Assembly (NCBI GenBank): GCA_028292435.1
Contig: JAQGMI010000176.1
Location: 1-64,000, forward strand
Direction of reading: 5' to 3'
Source of the DNA: Betaproteobacteria bacterium
Lineage (GTDB): Bacteria; Pseudomonadota; Gammaproteobacteria; Burkholderiales; SG8-41
DNA: 64,000 nucleotides
Both the position numbers and the translations under genes were made by a program. This document shows positions 59,599 to 64,000 of the stretch, one piece after another (position 1 is the first letter of the stretch; each line of letters starts with the position of its first letter). The notes beneath the pieces were generated by a model. It searched no databases. It was not told the DNA's origin and saw only the letters and a program-made list of their open reading frames with translations.

Positions 59599-60855
59599 AT
59601 GATGGCGCCTCTTATGAATACCGTCACCGCAGCCGCAAACCGGCTCACGCAGTCGTCCAAAGACGTGTGGCTGATCTCCGCCGGCCACGGCCTCACGCAC
59701 TGGTACACCGCCACTTTTTATATTTTGCTGCCGCTGATCGGCAAGGAATTCGGCCTCTCGTACACCGAAATCGGCCTCATCATGACGGTGCAGCATCTGG
59801 CCGGCGCAATCTCGAATATTCCCGGCGGCATGATCGTCGACATGATCGGCAAAAAAGGCTATCTGATGGCGACCTCGCTGTTCTGGGTCGGCTTCCCGTA
59901 TGCGCTGATGAGCCTCACGCACAGCTTCTGGATGCTGCTGATCTGCGTGACGCTCGTCGGCATCGGCAATAACCTGTGGCATCCGGCCGCGATTCCAACG
60001 CTCGCTTACCGATACCCGGAGCGGCGCGGGCTCGTGCTGTCATTTCATGGCATGGGCGGCAATGTCGGCGAAGCGATTGCGCCTTTCGTGATCGGCTTGC
60101 TGCTCGGCTGGTTCAGCTGGCGGACGGTCGTCGTCATCAACGTCATACCGGGGCTCGCAATGTCGGCGCTGATCCTGCTCCTGCTCGGCGCGTTCTCGAT
60201 GAATAAATCGAAAGACGAGCTTGCGATCAATGCCGGCGCCGGCGCGCAAGGCGTCAAACAGTATTTGCGCGATTACGCCGGGCTGCTCAAGAACCGTTCG
60301 CTGATGCTGATCGCCGGCAGCTCGGGCATGCGCACAATGACGCAGGCAGGATTGCTGACCTTCCTGCCGGTTTATCTCGCTTATGAACTCAATTACTCGC
60401 CGTTCGCGGTCGGCGTGTGCCTGACCGTGCTGCAGATTGCCGGCTTCATCGCGGCGCCCGTCGGCGGCCATCTCTCCGACAAGCTCGGCCGCAAGCAAGT
60501 GATCATGTCGAGCATGCTGTTGTCCGGCGCAATGATCGTCGGCATGGCGCTCGCCGGCAAGAGCATGTGGTTCGTGGTGTTCGTCGCGCTGGTCGGCTTC
60601 TTTCTTTACGCGATGCGCGCGGTGCTGCAGGCGTGGGCGGTGGAGTCGGTGCCGAAGAACCTTGCCGGCGCGGGTGTCGGTCTGCAATTCGGGTTCACTT
60701 CATTGGGCGCCGCCATTTCGCCGGCGATTTTCGGCATGATTGCCGATAATTTCGACATCTACAAAGCGTTCTACTTCCTCGCCGGCATCATTGTATTGGC
60801 AAACATGCTGGTGCTGTTCATGCCGGCCGAGCACGCGAAGCCCGCAGCCAGCTAG
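59599..60855 (+). CDS. Major facilitator superfamily transporter, about 418 aa
   Basis: Twelve hydrophobic segments. ISNIPGGMIVDMIGKKGYL is the MFS motif-A-like loop after helix 2, and GGHLSDKLGRKQVIM repeats it in the second half. The N-terminal sequence SAGHGLTHWYTATFYILLP resembles fosmidomycin-resistance-type carriers. The start is uncertain: ATGs at 59599, 59602 and 59614 are in frame and none has a clear ribosome site. It is divergent from the acyl-CoA synthetase and may import the acid activated there (inference). Confidence 0.87.
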   Translation: MMAPLMNTVTAAANRLTQSSKDVWLISAGHGLTHWYTATFYILLPLIGKEFGLSYTEIGLIMTVQHLAGAISNIPGGMIVDMIGKKGYLMATSLFWVGFPYALMSLTHSFWMLLICVTLVGIGNNLWHPAAIPTLAYRYPERRGLVLSFHGMGGNVGEAIAPFVIGLLLGWFSWRTVVVINVIPGLAMSALILLLLGAFSMNKSKDELAINAGAGAQGVKQYLRDYAGLLKNRSLMLIAGSSGMRTMTQAGLLTFLPVYLAYELNYSPFAVGVCLTVLQIAGFIAAPVGGHLSDKLGRKQVIMSSMLLSGAMIVGMALAGKSMWFVVFVALVGFFLYAMRAVLQAWAVESVPKNLAGAGVGLQFGFTSLGAAISPAIFGMIADNFDIYKAFYFLAGIIVLANMLVLFMPAEHAKPAAS

Positions 60856-60931
60856 CAGCGCTGCAGGTTTCCGTCGCGACAATGCGTGCCTGATGTGCAC
60901 GCATCACGATTCAATCCACGGGAGAGCAGCA

Positions 60932-61315
60932 ATGAAAAGCGCACTGTATAAAAAAGGCCTCGCCACGCGCACCAAGGTCATGGGCAAAAAGCATCTCGCG
61001 AAACGGCATGCTTACACTGACAAATTTTCGATGCAGCAGCAGCAATTCGTGACCGAGTATGCGTGGGGCGCGTTCTGGTCGCGCAAAGACCTGCCGCTTA
61101 AAATCAGAAGCCTGGTCACGCTCGCGATGATTACCGCGCTCGGCAAGGACGACGAACTGAAAGGCCATATTCTTGGCGCGCTCAACAACGGCGCGACGCC
61201 CGAAGAAATCATGGGCGTCTTTCATCATGCGACTGTCTATTGCGGATTTCCCGCGGCGAACGGTGCAGTGCGCGCGGGTGCAGCCGTGTTCAGGGAATTA
61301 GGGCTGATCAAGTAA
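60932..61315 (+). CDS. Carboxymuconolactone-decarboxylase (CMD) family protein, 127 aa
   Basis: Start at ATG 60932 with GGGAGAG before it. Single CMD domain: WSRKDLPLKIRSLVTLAMITALGKDDELKGHI in two blocks, and the diagnostic HHATVYCGFPAANGAV near residue 98-112. One Cys only, so a decarboxylase-type rather than AhpD-type protein. It is close in length to gamma-carboxymuconolactone decarboxylase, but the genes for the protocatechuate branch are not here. It follows the MFS gene by 76 bp. Confidence 0.87.
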   Translation: MKSALYKKGLATRTKVMGKKHLAKRHAYTDKFSMQQQQFVTEYAWGAFWSRKDLPLKIRSLVTLAMITALGKDDELKGHILGALNNGATPEEIMGVFHHATVYCGFPAANGAVRAGAAVFRELGLIK

Positions 61316-61357
61316 CCGAATCGACGGCGTGCGACCCGGACCGCGGACACCGGCCGA

Positions 61358-62350
61358 TCACTTCGCCAGTCCGACCTCGGTCAGCGCGCCTTTGAACTGG
61401 TCGTATTGCGACTTCAGATATTTTTTGCTGTCCGCGCTGTTCATATAAGTGTTCTCGAACAGGTTTTGCTCAAGTTCCTTTTTCCACTCGTCGGTTTGCG
61501 CGAGCCGTGCAAATGCCTGTTCCCAGTACGCAATTTGCGGCGCCGTCATGCCTTTGGGCCCGGCCACCATCCGCCAGTTGGTGATTTCAACGTCGACGCC
61601 CTGCTCTTTCCATGTCGGTGAGCTGGCCAGCGCGCCGGGTAGCCGCTGCGGTGAAGTGACACCGATCACACGCAGTTTGCCGGCGGCGAGATGCGGCACG
61701 ACGTTGTTGGCGGCCGAAGCGATGAGATCGATGTGGCCGCCGAGCAGCGCGATGATCGCGTCGCCGCCGCCCTGGAAGACCACCGTCTTCAAGCGCTTGA
61801 CGTCGCCACCAACCGCTTTCGTGATCAGCGCGAGCGCGATGTGATTCGGCCCGCCGACCGTGCTGCCAATTGAGACGCTGACGGAACCGGCGTCCTTCTT
61901 CAGCCGCTCGAGGACGTCCTTGCCGCTTTTAAACGGCGAGTCCGCGCGAACCGAGAATGCAACCGACTCGCTGAGCAGCATCGTTACGGGCGCGATGTCG
62001 GTATAGCCAATCGCGCTGCGGCCGATGATCTGGTTCGTGAGCAGCGTCGTCGTGCCGATTTCGAGATAGTGGCCGTCACCTGCGTGCTGGTTCAGATAGT
62101 TCCACGCGAGTGCACCGCCCCCGCCCGGCTTGTTGACGACGCTCGCAGCAACGTCGATCAATCGCTTGTCCTGCAGCAAGTGCTGCAATACGCGACCGGT
62201 CTTGTCCTGCCCGCCACCGGGACTGGAGCCAATGATAATTTCGACGTTCTTTTCGGGTTTCCACTGCGCGCACGCGTCATAGGGCATCGCGGCGCTCAAG
62301 ACGAACGTCGAGGAAAAAAATATTGAGACAACTGCAATTCTGGTTTTCAT
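61358..62350 (-). CDS. Bug/TctC-family periplasmic solute-binding protein (WxP-type), 330 aa
   Basis: A long signal ends near residue 28 (YDACA|QWK). The mature start WKPEKNVEIIIGSSPGGG, then QDKTGR, is the WxP variant; YTDIAPVTMLLSESVAFSVRA and SPFKSGKDVLERL align with the proteins at 4465 and 33821. It lies 19 bp downstream of the Gfo/Idh/MocA gene, so both belong to one transcript. Convergent with the CMD gene. Ligand unknown. Confidence 0.91.
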   Translation of the reverse strand: MKTRIAVVSIFFSSTFVLSAAMPYDACAQWKPEKNVEIIIGSSPGGGQDKTGRVLQHLLQDKRLIDVAASVVNKPGGGGALAWNYLNQHAGDGHYLEIGTTTLLTNQIIGRSAIGYTDIAPVTMLLSESVAFSVRADSPFKSGKDVLERLKKDAGSVSVSIGSTVGGPNHIALALITKAVGGDVKRLKTVVFQGGGDAIIALLGGHIDLIASAANNVVPHLAAGKLRVIGVTSPQRLPGALASSPTWKEQGVDVEITNWRMVAGPKGMTAPQIAYWEQAFARLAQTDEWKKELEQNLFENTYMNSADSKKYLKSQYDQFKGALTEVGLAK

Positions 62351-62369
62351 CGGCGATTACAAATGGAAT

Positions 62370-63455
62370 TTATGCTTTAAGCGGTAGCCGGACCGGCGCC
62401 CCACTACTCAATGAAGCTTCGATCGCGAGCGAGATTTCGAGCGCGCGGCGCGCATCGTCTGGCGTTGCAAGCACGCATTCGCGCCCGGTCGACAGGTAGT
62501 CGAGCCATGCGCGCGATTCGGACGCGACCGGTCCCTGCAATTCGCCGAGCGCCCAGTCGCCGGGCGTACCGCTGCCGAGGAAAACCATATTCACGCTGTG
62601 ATCCGGGATGTAGACGTGCGGGACGCCGACGTTGCTGTACATGATCTGATCGGTGTGATCGTCGTCGAGAATCATCACGCCCTCGGTGCCGATAACTTCC
62701 ACGCGTGCCGCGTGGCCGAGCGACGGATAATGTTGCGGCAGCGCGTAGCAGACGCCGTAATTCACGACGGCGCCGTCGGCAAAAGTGACGATCGCCCAGG
62801 TGACGTCGTTCGTATTGAAGCCGGTGTCTCTCAATATGCCGCCCTGCCCGCGCGCGAACACTTCGACCGCCGGGTTGCCGGCGAGCAGCCAGTTCATCAC
62901 GTCGATGTAATAAGTAAGCCCCGACACCGAGCTGTTTTCCGGCAGGCGCTTCAACGTTTGCGCCGCCTGCGAGCGTGAGTTGTAAACGCGCGCGGCACCG
63001 CTGGTCACGCGGCCGAGCCGCCCCTGCAATATCTGTTCTTTCGCGAGCAGATAGCGATCCTTATAGCGGCGGCTGAAACCGACGCGCAGATCGCCTTGGT
63101 ATTTGCCGACAGCCGCAATGAGCTTGTCGGCTTCGGCAAGACCCAGCGCCAGCGGCTTCTCGACGAGCACCGCCTTGCCGAGTTCGAGCGCCTGCAGCAC
63201 CGGCAGCGAATGCTCGAGCTCGATGGTCGAGACGATTACGGCGTTCACCTCGGGGCGTGAAATCGCCGCCAGATTGTCTGACGTATGAAACTGCGCGCCG
63301 GTTCTGGCCGCGAGTTTTTCCGCACGCGCCGGATCGCGATCCGACACCGCGAGAAATTTAACCGCCGGATGCGCGGCGGCCATCACCGCGCGCAAGGTGC
63401 CGATGCGGCCGGAGCCGATGACTGCGATACCGAGATCTTTGCGCTGCAAAACCAT
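62370..63455 (-). CDS. Gfo/Idh/MocA-family NAD(P) oxidoreductase, 361 aa
   Basis: Rossmann start GIAVIGSGRIGTLRAVMAA. The EKPLALGLAEAD motif near residue 97 supplies the conserved Lys of the family. The alpha/beta C-terminal domain has YYIDVMNWLLAGNPAVEV with the catalytic Asp and a later His-Asp region. It resembles inositol 2-dehydrogenase-like enzymes that oxidise polyols or sugars. It precedes a Bug gene on the same strand. Confidence 0.89.
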   Translation of the reverse strand: MVLQRKDLGIAVIGSGRIGTLRAVMAAAHPAVKFLAVSDRDPARAEKLAARTGAQFHTSDNLAAISRPEVNAVIVSTIELEHSLPVLQALELGKAVLVEKPLALGLAEADKLIAAVGKYQGDLRVGFSRRYKDRYLLAKEQILQGRLGRVTSGAARVYNSRSQAAQTLKRLPENSSVSGLTYYIDVMNWLLAGNPAVEVFARGQGGILRDTGFNTNDVTWAIVTFADGAVVNYGVCYALPQHYPSLGHAARVEVIGTEGVMILDDDHTDQIMYSNVGVPHVYIPDHSVNMVFLGSGTPGDWALGELQGPVASESRAWLDYLSTGRECVLATPDDARRALEISLAIEASLSSGAPVRLPLKA

Positions 63456-63532
63456 TTCCTCCAGGGCCGGGACCGCCGCAGATGATAGCCGAAAGGCGTG
63501 CTATAAAGCAGCCTTCGCTTCGAGCATCCACT

Positions 63533-64000
63533 ATGAACGCAGGCACGACGAGCGCATGGCAACCGCAGCGTGAAATTCAAATCATCGCCGGCACGCCGCG
63601 GGGTGCAGGCCTGGACCGCACGGCGCGCGCATTGGCGACGGCGCTTGAATCAACCGGCGCACTCGACGTGCCGGTTAAAGTCATCAACATGCCGGGCGAT
63701 GCAAGCCGCAAAATCTGGAAGCACCTCGATCGGCATCCGGGCGACCCGCACGTCCTGGTGATTACTTCTCCCAACGTCACGACCGATTACCTGACGGGCC
63801 TGTCTGCATTCGACCACGACAGCTACACGCCGCTCGCCATACTGCACGATGAGTATCTGTCGTTTGTGGTGCGCGCCGATTCGACGATAACAGGCGGCGC
63901 ATCACTGATCGACCGCTTGCGCGTCGACGCGGGTTCGGTGAACGCGGCTGTCGCCACTTCGCTCGGCAATCCCAATCACGTCGCGCTGGCGAAAGTCACA
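63533..64000 (+). CDS. Bug/TctC-like protein without a signal peptide (3' end outside window)
   Basis: The frame is open from ATG 63533 to the right edge (156 codons seen). The N-terminus MNAGTTSAWQPQREIQIIAG, then TPRGAGLDRTAR, aligns directly with the mature start of the WxP Bug group. YTPLAILHDEYLSFVVRA and SLIDRLRVDAG match later blocks. No hydrophobic signal precedes it; an upstream in-frame ATG at 63482 would add a polar, basic leader that is also not a signal. It may be cytoplasmic or miscalled. Divergent from the Gfo/Idh/MocA gene. Confidence 0.78.
   Translation, partial: MNAGTTSAWQPQREIQIIAGTPRGAGLDRTARALATALESTGALDVPVKVINMPGDASRKIWKHLDRHPGDPHVLVITSPNVTTDYLTGLSAFDHDSYTPLAILHDEYLSFVVRADSTITGGASLIDRLRVDAGSVNAAVATSLGNPNHVALAKVT

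Noticed and set aside
60932..61315. AhpD-type peroxidase partner
   Set aside because: The CxxC pair needed for AhpD chemistry is absent; only one Cys is present near the motif.

Overview
The window looks like a chromosomal segment of a GC-rich betaproteobacterium of the Burkholderiales type. The main reason is the density of Bug/TctC-family periplasmic solute-binding proteins: seven complete genes plus an eighth cut by the right edge, with no TctA/TctB membrane subunits in view. This over-representation is a known hallmark of that order. I see no rRNA, tRNA, transposase, integrase, phage gene or CRISPR array. None of the 56 coding regions I call is a recognisable transcription factor. Almost all of the sequence is coding, in short operons.

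Layout. 1-4.3 kb: a truncated CobW-type GTPase, a divergent amidohydrolase-cupin pair, a four-helix membrane protein and a small collagen-like lipoprotein. 4.4-10.5 kb: a Bug-cupin-Bug operon, a TIM-barrel amidohydrolase, and a Bug/metallo-beta-lactamase-fold pair. 10.5-15.1 kb: a translationally coupled redox cassette (FAD oxidase, double [4Fe-4S] protein, geranylgeranyl-reductase/FixC-like flavoprotein) followed by a ChaC homologue. 15.1-24.6 kb: genes that suit sugar-acid catabolism (IlvD/Edd dehydratase, HpcH aldolase, DASS carrier, alpha/beta hydrolase, Bug, lactonase-like amidohydrolase, DapA-family lyase, CMD protein, beta-hydroxyacid dehydrogenase). 25-30.5 kb: a locus behind a strong sigma70-like promoter. 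It encodes a 716-residue secreted protein with a single CxxCH haem site and propeller-like repeats, two small membrane proteins, a second secreted regulatory-domain protein and a YtcJ-like amidohydrolase.

30.5-41.2 kb: a GFA-family protein, a cupin and a GlcG-like protein, then an amidase-Bug-deacylase operon. Next comes a hydratase/lyase module (isocitrate-lyase-family enzyme plus LeuC/LeuD-like subunits), divergent from a second lyase-Bug pair. 41.3-54.9 kb: two convergent RND efflux operons, one adaptor-pump and one adaptor-pump-pump-outer membrane factor. 55.3-64 kb: SDR, acyl-CoA dehydrogenase, ADP-forming acyl-CoA synthetase, MFS carrier, CMD protein, Bug, Gfo/Idh/MocA oxidoreductase and the partial eighth Bug.

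Reading it together: this is a catabolic and uptake region for organic acids, amides and lactones. Bug receptors sit beside the enzymes likely to use their ligands, and two multidrug-type pumps lie in the same segment. The strongest non-genic structure is a family of three long intergenic hairpins built from 9-bp AAGGACGC-type units. Each lies between two consecutive minus-strand genes. Substrates and physiological roles below are inference unless stated otherwise.
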